A stretch of 39,732 nt of DNA from Bacteroidota bacterium (GTDB lineage Bacteria; Bacteroidota; Bacteroidia; Flavobacteriales; Weeksellaceae). The DNA is taken from positions 1 to 39,732 of the forward strand of contig JAEXAR010000004.1 of assembly GCA_023394415.1 (NCBI GenBank). The letters run 5' to 3'. A program made the position numbers and the translations under genes. The notes beneath the pieces are model-generated. The model saw only the letters and a list, made by a program, of their open reading frames with translations, had not been told where the DNA came from and ran no database searches. Below, in pieces: positions 1-7,231 of the stretch. Numbering within the stretch: the first letter of the stretch is position 1; every line of letters begins with the position of its first letter.

Positions 1-1
1 G

Positions 2-76
2 TCAATGCCCATCCAAAATTGGGGTATTGTTTTAAACCAATTTATGCTTATTTTTGAAGAAAGGCTCAGATTATAA
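2..76 (+). CDS. IS256-family (mutator-type) transposase, C-terminal fragment
   Basis: Reading from base 2 gives 24 residues ending in NWGIVLNQFMLIFEERLRL and a TAA stop. An Asn-Trp-Gly, then Leu-Asn-Gln, then Phe-Glu-x-Arg-Leu ending is characteristic of the C-terminus of Transposase_mut (IS256) proteins. The DDE catalytic core is not in the window, so activity cannot be judged. The same fragment is encoded at the other end of the window on the minus strand. Confidence 0.8.
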   Translation, partial: SMPIQNWGIVLNQFMLIFEERLRL

Positions 77-123
77 AATCCAAGCCCTAACTTTTTAACT
101 TACACACTTCGTGGGATAGTGTC
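2..123 (+). mobile_element. IS256-family insertion sequence, right end (partial)
   Basis: This is the 3' terminal part of an insertion sequence that continues outside the window. It holds the last 24 codons and stop of a transposase followed by about 47 bp of non-coding end finishing in GGGATAGTGTC. All 122 bases recur as an exact reverse complement at 39611-39732. The element stops one base before the terminator hairpin of the lipoprotein gene at 170-691. No target-site duplication can be checked because the outer end is not present. Confidence 0.85.
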
Positions 124-124
124 T

Positions 125-157
125 AAAAAAAGCGGGAAAAATTTTCCCGCTTTTTTT
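125..157 (-). terminator. Rho-independent terminator of the lipoprotein gene
   Basis: A near-perfect palindrome has core arms GCGGGAAAA and TTTTCCCGC around one base, flanked by A7 and T7 runs. Read on the minus strand it gives a GC-containing stem followed by a U-run, 13 bp after the stop of the gene at 170-691. The IS end lies immediately beyond it. Confidence 0.85.
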
Positions 158-169
158 AAAAATAAACTA

Positions 170-691
170 TTACTTGTTCTTACCTTTTCCTTTACTTTTT
201 TTCCAGTTTTTATGCTGGTTATCTTTTTCGTAACGGTCTTTATCTTTATATCTGTCATCATCATTTTTCCATCTTCTTTCATCATCATTTCTCCAGTTAC
301 GGTCATTTCCGTAATATCCGTTCTGTCTTTTCTTTACTTGACCCGGAGCATAGTCTTTAGCTTTTCCACCATAGATTTTTTTGGCTTGTCCCGGAGGAAG
401 CTGCTTGCCGTTATTATTTCCATAAACCGGATAGTTACCGCCTCTGCTTAAAATTCCAGGTTCTCCATATACATCACCTCTTCTAATTACTCTACCATTT
501 TGGTATACATCGCCATTTCGGTCTCTGTAGATGTCGCCTTGTCTGTAAACCGATCCATCTGCAGTTCTATATACACCACCTTGAGGATAAGTACCATTTG
601 GATATTGGTTTCCATAAGGATTAGATGAAGCGCAAGATGTAACAGTTAACGCAAGTCCGCCAGCTAAAAATATTTTAAAAATTGCTTTCAT
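170..691 (-). CDS. Repeat-rich lipoprotein of unknown function
   Basis: 173 residues. The N-terminus is a lipoprotein signal: Lys-containing start, hydrophobic stretch, then lipobox V17-T-S-C20, so the mature protein should be lipid-anchored at C20. Residues about 40-85 carry degenerate repeats built around VYR, DG and GD, rich in Tyr, Arg, Gly and Asp. A middle segment repeats a Pro-Gly-Gln-(Ala/Val)-Lys-Lys motif twice. The tail (about 125-173) is almost wholly charged, Asp/Lys/Arg/Asn with a GKGKNK ending. No enzymatic domain is recognisable. From memory, proteins with the PPGQAKK motif are common in Chryseobacterium and carry no established function. It is a single gene with its own terminator at 125-157. 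Confidence 0.8.
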   Translation of the reverse strand: MKAIFKIFLAGGLALTVTSCASSNPYGNQYPNGTYPQGGVYRTADGSVYRQGDIYRDRNGDVYQNGRVIRRGDVYGEPGILSRGGNYPVYGNNNGKQLPPGQAKKIYGGKAKDYAPGQVKKRQNGYYGNDRNWRNDDERRWKNDDDRYKDKDRYEKDNQHKNWKKSKGKGKNK

Positions 692-771
692 TTTTTAATA
701 ATAATTAAATTGTTCTGTAATACAATTTTCAATTGTCGTGCCAAATGCTGAAGATATTACAGATTCATTAA

Positions 772-1266
772 TTATTTTACAATATTACTGCGTCTTTCCA
801 TCAAAACTACATCTCTCCAAACACCATTCATTTCAGCAATTCTCTCTCTCTTTCCAACAATTCTAAAGCCCAATTTTTGATGAACAGAAATACTGGCTTG
901 ATTTTCCGGAAAAATACCGGCTTGCAAAGTCCAAAAACCGTGTTCCTCTGAATCTAAAATTAATTTTCTCAGTAATATTTGCCCCAAACCTTTTCCCTGA
1001 AATTCATTGGCAAAATAAATACTTTCTTCTGCAACACCACTGTAACAGGCACGATTACTAATGGGTTGTATTGCTGCCCAACCAATAACGTTTTCATTTT
1101 CATCTTCCAAAATCCAGCGGCAAACTTTATGAAATTTCATATCCCAAACTTCCCAAGTTGGAACTTCGGTGTCGAAGGTCGCATTTCCGCCTTCCATTCC
1201 CTGTTTGAAGATTTCTAAAACTTTTGCTCCGTCTTGAGGTTGCATTTCACGTATTTCGTAATTCAT
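772..1266 (-). CDS. GNAT family N-acetyltransferase, phosphinothricin acetyltransferase-like
   Basis: 164 residues, full length for the family. The start (MNYEIREM) enters the first beta strand directly, as usual for GNAT proteins. Residues about 25-35 (GNATFDTEVPT) match the region typical of the PAT/YncA subgroup. The acetyl-CoA pyrophosphate-binding motif A is FQGKGLGQILL at about residues 89-99, and the later NQASISVHQKLGF matches motif B. The family transfers acetyl from acetyl-CoA to the amino group of small molecules such as phosphinothricin or methionine sulfone/sulfoximine. The actual substrate cannot be read from sequence. The start lies 7 bp after the stop of the small gene at 1274, so the two are probably co-transcribed. 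Confidence 0.88.
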   Translation of the reverse strand: MNYEIREMQPQDGAKVLEIFKQGMEGGNATFDTEVPTWEVWDMKFHKVCRWILEDENENVIGWAAIQPISNRACYSGVAEESIYFANEFQGKGLGQILLRKLILDSEEHGFWTLQAGIFPENQASISVHQKLGFRIVGKRERIAEMNGVWRDVVLMERRSNIVK

Positions 1267-1273
1267 TTTAATT

Positions 1274-1576
1274 TTATTTAAATTTTCCTTGTTCTAAAAG
1301 TCTTTTTATTGTGGTAGGTTTTTCCTCTAGAACAATCTTCAGTATTTCCGGATGAGAAACAATATCATTGCTCATCGATAAATTATTTAAAATATCTTGG
1401 CTTACAGGCTGTTTTTTAAGAACTTCTTTCAAAATTTCCGACCGTTTTGAGACTTCAATAATTCCTAAAATGCTTTGTTGTTCTTCTGCTGAAATTTCGG
1501 TTTCTTTGATGAGTTTTAGTGCTTCTTCAGGTTTTTGTTGATTGAAAAGTTCAATGATTTTGTCTGAAAAAGTCAT
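1274..1576 (-). CDS. Small helical protein of unknown function
   Basis: 100 residues from the ATG at 1576 (MTFSDKIIELFNQQKPEE). An in-frame ATG at 1636 would add 20 residues of hydrophobic and Lys-rich sequence, which could be a poor signal peptide, but the internal start gives a clean cytosolic protein. The content is predicted helical, with Lys, Glu, Ile and Leu in amphipathic spacing and a pattern of short helices separated by turns. I recognise no domain. It lies directly upstream of the GNAT acetyltransferase. Confidence 0.6.
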   Translation of the reverse strand: MTFSDKIIELFNQQKPEEALKLIKETEISAEEQQSILGIIEVSKRSEILKEVLKKQPVSQDILNNLSMSNDIVSHPEILKIVLEEKPTTIKRLLEQGKFK

Positions 1577-1709
1577 TTTAATAGATTTTTTGATTAGTTT
1601 TTGTGGAAAAATAGCAATACCTATTAATAAAAACAATAATAGTATTCCTTTATTTTCATTTTTAAAATTTTGAAATATAAAAATATAGGAAATATTTTTT
1701 TAGTCAACA

Positions 1710-2224
1710 TTAAATTTTATGAAATTTCCTTGGGAATTTCCTTTTATGGCGAGAAAATTTAGTTGGGCTGTTGTTATCAAAAGAAACCACGCTAATATTT
1801 CCATCCACTTCCAAAACGGCAAGTTTTACTTTTTCGACACTTTCGACACCGTGTTCACGAATGGTTTCCAGTAATTCTTCTACTGTAATTTATGCTTTTT
1901 TCAGTTTTTCAAAATCGGCAATATCGTCTTTTACCAAAACTTCCGGTTGATCTTGAATTAAATGTTTCAATTTTTCATTGTTAAACATCAGTTTTTTCAA
2001 ACCAAAATTGGCAATAAATAAAACCAAAGCCGCAACCAAACCTCCTTGTAAAGTCGTGTCTGAACCAACCATCCCATTTTGTACCGCGTTGTAAATCAAC
2101 AAAAGTAAAATTATATCTCCTGCATTGAGTTGTGAAAGTTGGTTTTCCCAAAAATGCGCAAACCTGCAATCATAAAAAGATAAACTGCGAGAGAACGGAG
2201 TGTGACGTCGAGGAAGGGATTCAT
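1710..2224 (-). pseudogene. DUF421 (YetF-like) membrane protein, disrupted by frameshift and nonsense
   Basis: The gene can be reassembled from three pieces. The ATG at 2224 starts MNPFLDVTLRSLAVYLF, a transmembrane start that runs to about 2147. A one-base loss in an A-run (T-run at 2143-2146 on the plus strand) shifts the frame. The second piece continues with LLIYNAVQNGMVG and LQGGLVAALVLFIANFGLKKL, transmembrane segments typical of DUF421/YetF. A TAA at 1890-1892 then interrupts the frame where a Gln codon (CAA) would fit. Beyond it the same frame stays open to 1710 with ITVEELLETIREHG and KLAVLEVDGNISVV, the conserved cytoplasmic domain of the family. Correcting both lesions would give about 171 residues. 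A promoter-like box remains at 2242-2249. Confidence 0.85.
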
Positions 2225-2241
2225 CGATTTAACATTTTAAA

Positions 2242-2249
2242 CAAAGATA
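2242..2249 (-). promoter_or_regulatory. -7 box of the DUF421 pseudogene
   Basis: The minus strand reads TATCTTTG, a full match to the Bacteroidota -7 consensus TAnnTTTG, 17 bp before the ATG at 2224. No clear -33 TTG is seen. Confidence 0.45.
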
Positions 2250-2297
2250 ATGAGTATTTTGTTTAATAAAATCGCAGAATTTGAATTTAAGGAAGTT

Positions 2298-5159
2298 TTA
2301 ATTTTCCAACTCCCGCTTCAAAAACTTCCCTGTCAAAGATTTTTTAGATTTTACAATATCTTCGGGAGTTCCTTCAGCAACGATTTGTCCGCCGTGTTTA
2401 CCACCTTCAGGACCGATATCGATGATGTGGTCGGCCAATTTGATGACATCCAAATTGTGTTCAATAATGATGAAGGAATTTCCTAAATCCACGAGTTTTT
2501 CAATGGCTTCCATTAAGACTTTTACATCTTCAAAATGCAGTCCGGTTGTTGGTTCATCCAATATGTAGAGCGTGTTTCCGGTTTGTCTTTTGGAAAGTTC
2601 GGTGGCGAGTTTGATGCGTTGCGCTTCTCCTCCACTCAAAGTGGTAGATTGCTGTCCTAAAGTGATGTAACCGAGTCCAACATCCTGCAATGTTTTCACT
2701 TTTGCAAAAATTTTCGGGATAGGTTGAAAGAAATCTACGGCTTCATCAATCGTCATTTCCAACACATCGGAAATGGATTTTCCTTTGTAGCGCACTTCCA
2801 AAGTTTCACGATTGAAACGCTTTCCGTTGCAGGTTTCGCAATGAACGTAAACATCAGGAAGAAAATTCATTTCAATTACTTTCAAACCACCACCCTGGCA
2901 AGTTTCACATCTTCCTCCTTTCACATTGAAGGAAAATCTTCCGGCTTTATAACCACGAATTTTACTTTCGGGAAGTTCGGCGAAAAGATTTCGGATGTCG
3001 GTAAACATTCCGGTATAAGTTGCGGGATTTGAGCGTGGCGTTCTTCCAATCGGCGTTTGGTCAACATCCACAATTTTATCGATATTGTCCAAACCTTCCA
3101 CTTTTTTGTAAGGCAAAGGTTCCTGAACTGCTCTATAAAAATGTTTGTTGAGAATAGGATATAACGTTCCATTAATCAAAGACGATTTTCCGCTTCCTGA
3201 AATTCCTGAAACGACAACGAGTTTTCCCAAAGGAACTTCAAGATTTACATTTTTTAAATTATTTCCGGTAGCACCTTTTAAAACGATGGATTTTCCGTTG
3301 CCTTTTCTTCTTTTCTTAGGAATTTCAATTTTTTTGCGTCCCGTCATATAATCGGCGGTAATGGTGTCGGCTTTCAGTAAGTCTTTTGGTTTTCCTTGCC
3401 AAAGAATTTCGCCGCCGTATTTTCCGGCTCTTGGACCGATGTCCAAAACTTCATCGGCTTCCAAAATCATATCTTTATCGTGTTCCACCACAATCACAGA
3501 ATTGCCGATATCACGAAGATTTTTTAAAGAATTAATCAATCTTTCATTGTCTCTTTGATGCAAACCAATACTCGGTTCATCCAAAATATACAGCACATTC
3601 ACAAGTTGCGAACCAATTTGTGTCGCCAAACGAATTCTTTGACTTTCACCGCCGGAAAGTGTTCTGGAACTTCGGCTCAAACTCAAATAATCCAAACCAA
3701 CATCCAACAAAAATTGTAAACGTGTTTTAATTTCCTTTAAAATTTCGTGAGCGATGATTTTATTTTTTTCGCTGAATTTGTCTTCAATGTCGTTCAGCCA
3801 ATCTTTCAAATCCGCCAAAGACAAGGCGTTGATTTCCGCAATATTTTTTCCGTCAATTTTAAATGACAAACTGGAAGGTTGAAGTCGCGTTCCCTTACAT
3901 TCCGGACAGGTTTCTTCAGTTGTGAAATGACGCTCCAACAAAATCGCGTCGTAACTTTCTTTGTCCTCAATCATTTCTTCGATGATGGGAACTAAACCCT
4001 CAAAATTTACTTTAATTTTTTTCGTGATTCCGGCGTGTTTCAACTCTTTTCCGAATTCTTTGTGCGCTCCGAAATACATTAAATCCAACGCTTCTTTCGG
4101 AATATCTTTGAAAGGCGTGGACAAATCTGCATCGAAAATTTCCAAAATATTCTTTATCTGCGCTAAAATCCATTTGTTAGATTTGATATCTTCCAAAGGC
4201 AACAAACCTCCCTGATTGATAGACAGTTTCGGATTTTCAACGAAATAATCGGTGTTTACTTTTTTGATGGTTCCCAAACCTTTACAATTCGGGCAACTTC
4301 CTTTCGGAGAATTGAAGGAAAATGTGTTCGGTTCAGGCATTGCTAGAGAATCTCCGCTGTCATCATCCATCAAATTTTTAGAAAAATATTGAATTTCGTC
4401 TGAATTTAATTTCTGAATTCCGATAATTCCTTCTCCCATTTCCATCGCCGTTCTGAGAGATTTTTCCATTCGGTTTTCTGTGGCGTTTTCACCGATAATC
4501 CAACGGTCAATCACAATATCAATATCGTGGGTTTTGTAGCGGTCGAGTTTTAAATCGTATTCAATTTCCTGTAATTCGCCGTCAATTCTGGCTTGTCCGT
4601 AACCTTTTTTCGCCATTTGCACAAAAAGTTCGTGATAATGCCCTTTTCTTGAACGAACAACAGGCGCGAGAAGCATCAATTTTTCACCCTTAAAATTTTC
4701 TTTAATGGTTTCTAAAATCTGTTCTTCGGTGTAACTGACGAGTTTTTTTCCGGAAGTCAAGGAATACGCATCTGAAACTCTTGCAAACAAAAGTCGCAGA
4801 AAATCATAGAGTTCCGTAACGGTTCCAACGGTAGAACGCGGATTTTTGTTGGTGGTTTTTTGTTCAATCGCAATCACGGGCGAAAGTCCGTCGATTTTAT
4901 CAACATCAGGACGTTCCAAACCTCCCAAAAACTGTCTTGCATACGCCGAAAACGTTTCGATATAACGGCGTTGACCTTCCGCAAAAATGGTATCAAACGC
5001 TAAGGACGATTTTCCCGAACCTGAAAGTCCGGTAATCACCACCAATTCGTTGCGCGGAATTTTAACGTTGATATTTTTGAGATTGTGTTCACGAGCGCCG
5101 TAAACTTCTATATATTCTTTGCTTTCGGCGTTCTGCTGTCGGCTTTCTGCTTTTTGCAT
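2298..5159 (-). CDS. uvrA: UvrABC excinuclease subunit A
   Basis: 953 residues, normal UvrA length. UvrA is the damage-sensing ATPase of nucleotide excision repair; the dimer scans DNA and loads UvrB. Two ABC modules are visible. First module: Walker A GLSGSGKSS at 44-52, signature LSGGESQRIRL and Walker B LYILDEPSIGLH. Second module: Walker A GISGSGKSS, signature LSGGEAQRIKL and Walker B LYILDEPTTGLH. Cys pairs are CPNCKG in the first half, with a matching CPECKG later, and CETC with CETC (about 20 residues apart) in the second. As in other Bacteroidota UvrA proteins, the segment after LLFARV has no CPxC pair. The first 14 residues (MQKAESRQQNAESK) are a low-complexity extension before the family start EYIEVYGAREHNL. 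No other start is available nearby. Confidence 0.97.
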   Translation of the reverse strand: MQKAESRQQNAESKEYIEVYGAREHNLKNINVKIPRNELVVITGLSGSGKSSLAFDTIFAEGQRRYIETFSAYARQFLGGLERPDVDKIDGLSPVIAIEQKTTNKNPRSTVGTVTELYDFLRLLFARVSDAYSLTSGKKLVSYTEEQILETIKENFKGEKLMLLAPVVRSRKGHYHELFVQMAKKGYGQARIDGELQEIEYDLKLDRYKTHDIDIVIDRWIIGENATENRMEKSLRTAMEMGEGIIGIQKLNSDEIQYFSKNLMDDDSGDSLAMPEPNTFSFNSPKGSCPNCKGLGTIKKVNTDYFVENPKLSINQGGLLPLEDIKSNKWILAQIKNILEIFDADLSTPFKDIPKEALDLMYFGAHKEFGKELKHAGITKKIKVNFEGLVPIIEEMIEDKESYDAILLERHFTTEETCPECKGTRLQPSSLSFKIDGKNIAEINALSLADLKDWLNDIEDKFSEKNKIIAHEILKEIKTRLQFLLDVGLDYLSLSRSSRTLSGGESQRIRLATQIGSQLVNVLYILDEPSIGLHQRDNERLINSLKNLRDIGNSVIVVEHDKDMILEADEVLDIGPRAGKYGGEILWQGKPKDLLKADTITADYMTGRKKIEIPKKRRKGNGKSIVLKGATGNNLKNVNLEVPLGKLVVVSGISGSGKSSLINGTLYPILNKHFYRAVQEPLPYKKVEGLDNIDKIVDVDQTPIGRTPRSNPATYTGMFTDIRNLFAELPESKIRGYKAGRFSFNVKGGRCETCQGGGLKVIEMNFLPDVYVHCETCNGKRFNRETLEVRYKGKSISDVLEMTIDEAVDFFQPIPKIFAKVKTLQDVGLGYITLGQQSTTLSGGEAQRIKLATELSKRQTGNTLYILDEPTTGLHFEDVKVLMEAIEKLVDLGNSFIIIEHNLDVIKLADHIIDIGPEGGKHGGQIVAEGTPEDIVKSKKSLTGKFLKRELEN

Positions 5160-5180
5160 TTTTCTTTGGGTTGTTTAATC

Positions 5181-5213
5181 AACCTTGTCAAGGTTCGGAA
5201 CCTTGACAAGGTT
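5181..5213. repeat. Double palindrome, REP-like, in the uvrA leader
   Basis: Two 15-bp units, AACCTTGTCAAGGTT at 5181-5195 and AACCTTGACAAGGTT at 5199-5213, are separated by CGG. Each unit is itself a 7+1+7 palindrome and the two are exact reverse complements, so the whole can fold as one 15-bp hairpin or two small ones. It lies between the uvrA -7 box (5233-5240) and the uvrA start, so it should be in the 5' untranslated RNA. Confidence 0.75.
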
Positions 5214-5232
5214 TTTGAAATTCGAAATCTTG

Positions 5233-5240
5233 CAAAAATA
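5233..5240 (-). promoter_or_regulatory. -7 box of uvrA
   Basis: The minus strand reads TATTTTTG, matching TAnnTTTG. It is 73 bp upstream of the uvrA start and places the palindrome at 5181-5213 inside the leader RNA. Confidence 0.5.
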
Positions 5241-5296
5241 CGGAAAATTTACAGGAAAAACTTTACGACGATTTTCATAAAAGTTTATAAAATAAA

Positions 5297-5321
5297 AAAC
5301 TCACTTCTTGGAAGTGAGTTT
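5297..5321 (-). terminator. Terminator of tRNA-Ser
   Basis: An 11-bp perfect stem (AAACTCACTTC / GAAGTGAGTTT) has a 3-nt loop. On the minus strand it is followed by TTTTTTATTTT. It begins 10 bp after the 3' end of the tRNA gene. Confidence 0.85.
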
Positions 5322-5331
5322 AAAAATTCTG

Positions 5332-5416
5332 CGGAGAGAGAGGGATTCGAACCCCCGGACCTGTTACAGTCAACAGTTTTCAAGACTGCCGCAATCGACC
5401 ACTCTGCCATCTCTCC
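5332..5416 (-). tRNA. tRNA-Ser (anticodon UGA)
   Basis: The minus strand gives a class II tRNA of 85 nt with acceptor stem GGAGAGA/TCTCTCC and discriminator G, as usual for tRNA-Ser. The anticodon loop is CTTGAAA with TGA at 5380-5382, flanked by stem GCAGT/ACTGT. There is a long variable arm and a T-loop TTCGAAT. The 3' CCA is not encoded. A promoter (TTTG-N20-TATATTTG) lies just upstream and a terminator just downstream, so it is a single-gene unit reading UCA codons. Confidence 0.96.
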
Positions 5417-5442
5417 AAAAAATGTTTCCATTTTTAGTGGTG

Positions 5443-5474
5443 CAAATATAAGGTGCTTTTACATTTTGAGCAAA
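5443..5474 (-). promoter_or_regulatory. Promoter of tRNA-Ser, both boxes
   Basis: On the minus strand TTTG (5471-5474) is followed after 20 bp by TATATTTG (5443-5450), close to the Bacteroidota consensus in both sequence and spacing. The predicted transcript start is some 20-25 bp before the mature tRNA 5' end at 5416. Confidence 0.7.
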
Positions 5475-5508
5475 TTATTTTGTCAAAATTCTTTTAAACC
5501 CTTTATAT

Positions 5509-5886
5509 TCAGGATAAAAAATTACCTTTCACTAATTGAAATCCTACAAAAACAGACGCTAAACCTACTAAAACACTCAAAAAAATGTATAAAATCAGTA
5601 CGGTAAAATTTCCATTTTGCCAAAGAGTGTAATTTTCTGCTGAGAAAGTAGAAAACGTGGTAAATCCTCCACAAAAACCGGCCATCAATAAATATTTCAA
5701 GTAACTATCTATTTTGAGAAAGTAAGCTGAAAAAACACCTATCAAGAAACATCCTATCATATTCACCAAAAAAGTTCCTATCGGAAAACTGCTCACATTC
5801 CACAGTTTTTGGGTATAATTGGAAATTAGGAAGCGCAGAACACTTCCCAATCCACCACCAATGAATATGTATATGATTTGTTTCAA
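5509..5886 (-). CDS. crcB: Fluoride ion channel FluC/CrcB
   Basis: 125 residues with four hydrophobic segments, the usual size of a FluC subunit. FluC works as an antiparallel dimer that exports fluoride across the inner membrane. Family marks are GGGLGSVLRF at residues 10-19, the pore Asn in FLVNMIGCFLIG, and the Phe-box/sodium region GFCGGFTTFSTFS. Translation appears to begin with TTG at 5886. An in-frame TGA lies two codons upstream, and this is the only position that gives the normal family N-terminus (KQIIYIFIGGGLG). It lies 53 bp after trxB on the same strand and is probably co-transcribed with it. No fluoride riboswitch is evident in the gap. Confidence 0.93.
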   Translation of the reverse strand: MKQIIYIFIGGGLGSVLRFLISNYTQKLWNVSSFPIGTFLVNMIGCFLIGVFSAYFLKIDSYLKYLLMAGFCGGFTTFSTFSAENYTLWQNGNFTVLILYIFLSVLVGLASVFVGFQLVKGNFLS

Positions 5887-5939
5887 GTTTCAAATTTCAT
5901 TGTGAACTATTGGATAGAAATTCTAAAATTCCGAATTTT

Positions 5940-6878
5940 CTACTCCAGTTCTGCCAAATATTTCTCTGCATCCATTGCTGCCATACATCCAGATCCTGCA
6001 GCTGTAATAGCTTGTCTGTAAATATGATCCTGAACATCGCCTGCTGCAAAAACGCCCGGCAAATTGGTTTTTGTAGAATCCGGCTGCGTTATAATGTAAC
6101 CGTTTTCATCTGTTGTAATCTGATCTTTAAAAATATCTGTATTTGGTTTGTGACCAATGGCAATAAAAATACCGTGAACATCAATTTTTGATGTTTCCTG
6201 CGTTAAATTATTTATGACTACTGCTCGTTCAACCAAACTATTTTCCCCTTCAATACCAATAAGTTCGTGATTAAACTTCACTTCGATGTTTGGAGTATTA
6301 TTTACACGATGTACCATTGCTTTAGAAGCCCGAAATTCATCTCTTCTTACCAACATTGTAACCTTATTGGTAAGCTTTGCAAGATATGTGGCTTCTTCCG
6401 CAGCAGTATCACCTGCTCCTACAACAATAACATCTTTCCCTTTGTAGAAAAATCCGTCACAGGTTGCACACGCCGAAACGCCACCGCCTGCATATTTCTT
6501 TTCGTCATCAAGACCTAGATATTTTGCTGTAGCACCCGTAGAAATAATCACCGTTTTTGCCAAGATTTCTTTATTTCCTGCCCAAAGTTTATGAATGCCA
6601 CCCACTTCTGTAGAAAATTCTGCTTTGGTAATCATTTCGTAAAGAACTTTGGTATCAAAACGTTCTGCTTGTTTTTGTAGTTGCATCATCATTTCAGGAC
6701 CGGTAACGCCTTCAGGATATCCCGGGAAATTATCTACTTCTGTAGTGGTAGTCAATTGTCCACCGGGTTCTAAACCAGTGTATAATTGAGGTTTTAAATC
6801 TGCTCTTGCAGCATAAATTGCAGCTGTAAAACCAGATGGTCCGGAACCAATAATAACACAATCGTGTATGTTTTCCAT
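5940..6878 (-). CDS. trxB: Thioredoxin reductase (NADPH)
   Basis: 312 residues, full length for the low-molecular-weight bacterial enzyme. It moves electrons from NADPH through FAD and a redox disulfide to thioredoxin in the cytoplasm. The FAD Rossmann motif is G11-S-G-P-S-G16. The redox centre is C137-A-T-C140 in GVSACATCDGFF. The NADPH motif is VVGAGDTAAEEA. The C-terminal FAD motif is GVFAAGDVQD. The start follows a 353-bp region after holA, and the gene is followed by fluC 53 bp later. No standard -7 box is visible immediately upstream. Confidence 0.97.
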   Translation of the reverse strand: MENIHDCVIIGSGPSGFTAAIYAARADLKPQLYTGLEPGGQLTTTTEVDNFPGYPEGVTGPEMMMQLQKQAERFDTKVLYEMITKAEFSTEVGGIHKLWAGNKEILAKTVIISTGATAKYLGLDDEKKYAGGGVSACATCDGFFYKGKDVIVVGAGDTAAEEATYLAKLTNKVTMLVRRDEFRASKAMVHRVNNTPNIEVKFNHELIGIEGENSLVERAVVINNLTQETSKIDVHGIFIAIGHKPNTDIFKDQITTDENGYIITQPDSTKTNLPGVFAAGDVQDHIYRQAITAAGSGCMAAMDAEKYLAELE

Positions 6879-7231
6879 AAAAATTTTTGTTTCGAATTAT
6901 GAGTTACTGGATGCGAGATATGTGATAAACATTCAGTTTAAAGTCTGATGTATTTATGTTTTATATCTGTTATCCAACGAATTTTCAAAAATCGGGAATT
7001 TATTTTGTTTGTGGAATTTTTTTGTGATGAATTTTGTCAATCGGTTTGTTTGGTGCAATGCTAAAAATTGTTGCAATAGGTGCTATTGGTACAAGTTCAT
7101 TTAATGGTTTTAGTAGTGCTGTTGCGTCCCGGCTTGAGTGGAGCTCTTTTTGTGAGGAGGCACGATGAACAAAAAAGCGGGAACGGAAGACGGAAAAAGA
7201 CGCCCAAATTATAGTAGAGTGATCATTTCTA
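6879..7231. other. 353-bp intergenic region between holA and trxB
   Basis: Mostly AT-rich, but a block at about 7110-7205 is clearly richer in GC and unlike its surroundings (it includes CCCGGCTTGAGTGGAGC and AAAAAGCGGGAACGG). It resembles short dispersed intergenic repeats I associate with Chryseobacterium-type genomes, but there is no second copy in this window. A 36-codon frame (7058-7168) reaches into the block. The trxB promoter must lie in this region, but I see no clear TAnnTTTG box facing trxB. Confidence 0.4.
7058..7168 (+). CDS. Possible small ORF, 36 residues
   Basis: An ATG-to-TGA frame starts MLKIVAIGAIGTSSF with a mildly hydrophobic start and ends ARLEWSSF-like with Cys and Glu (SRLEWSSFCEEAR). 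Its second half is encoded by the GC-richer block that looks like a repeat, so a chance frame is at least as likely as a real gene. There is no homology I recognise and no clear promoter. Confidence 0.15.
   Translation: MLKIVAIGAIGTSSFNGFSSAVASRLEWSSFCEEAR

Noticed and set aside
119..451. Plus-strand hydrophobic frame opposite the lipoprotein gene
   Set aside because: It is the complement of the Asp/Lys-rich tail of a convincing lipoprotein; hydrophobic shadows of such tails are expected.
5085..5606. Plus-strand frame of 173 codons across the uvrA start, tRNA-Ser and the fluC end
   Set aside because: It overlaps a clear tRNA gene and two real genes on the other strand, and has no family resemblance.
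5887..5939. Fluoride riboswitch upstream of fluC
   Set aside because: The gap is only 53 bp, AT-rich, with no conserved GGCGAUG-like core visible.
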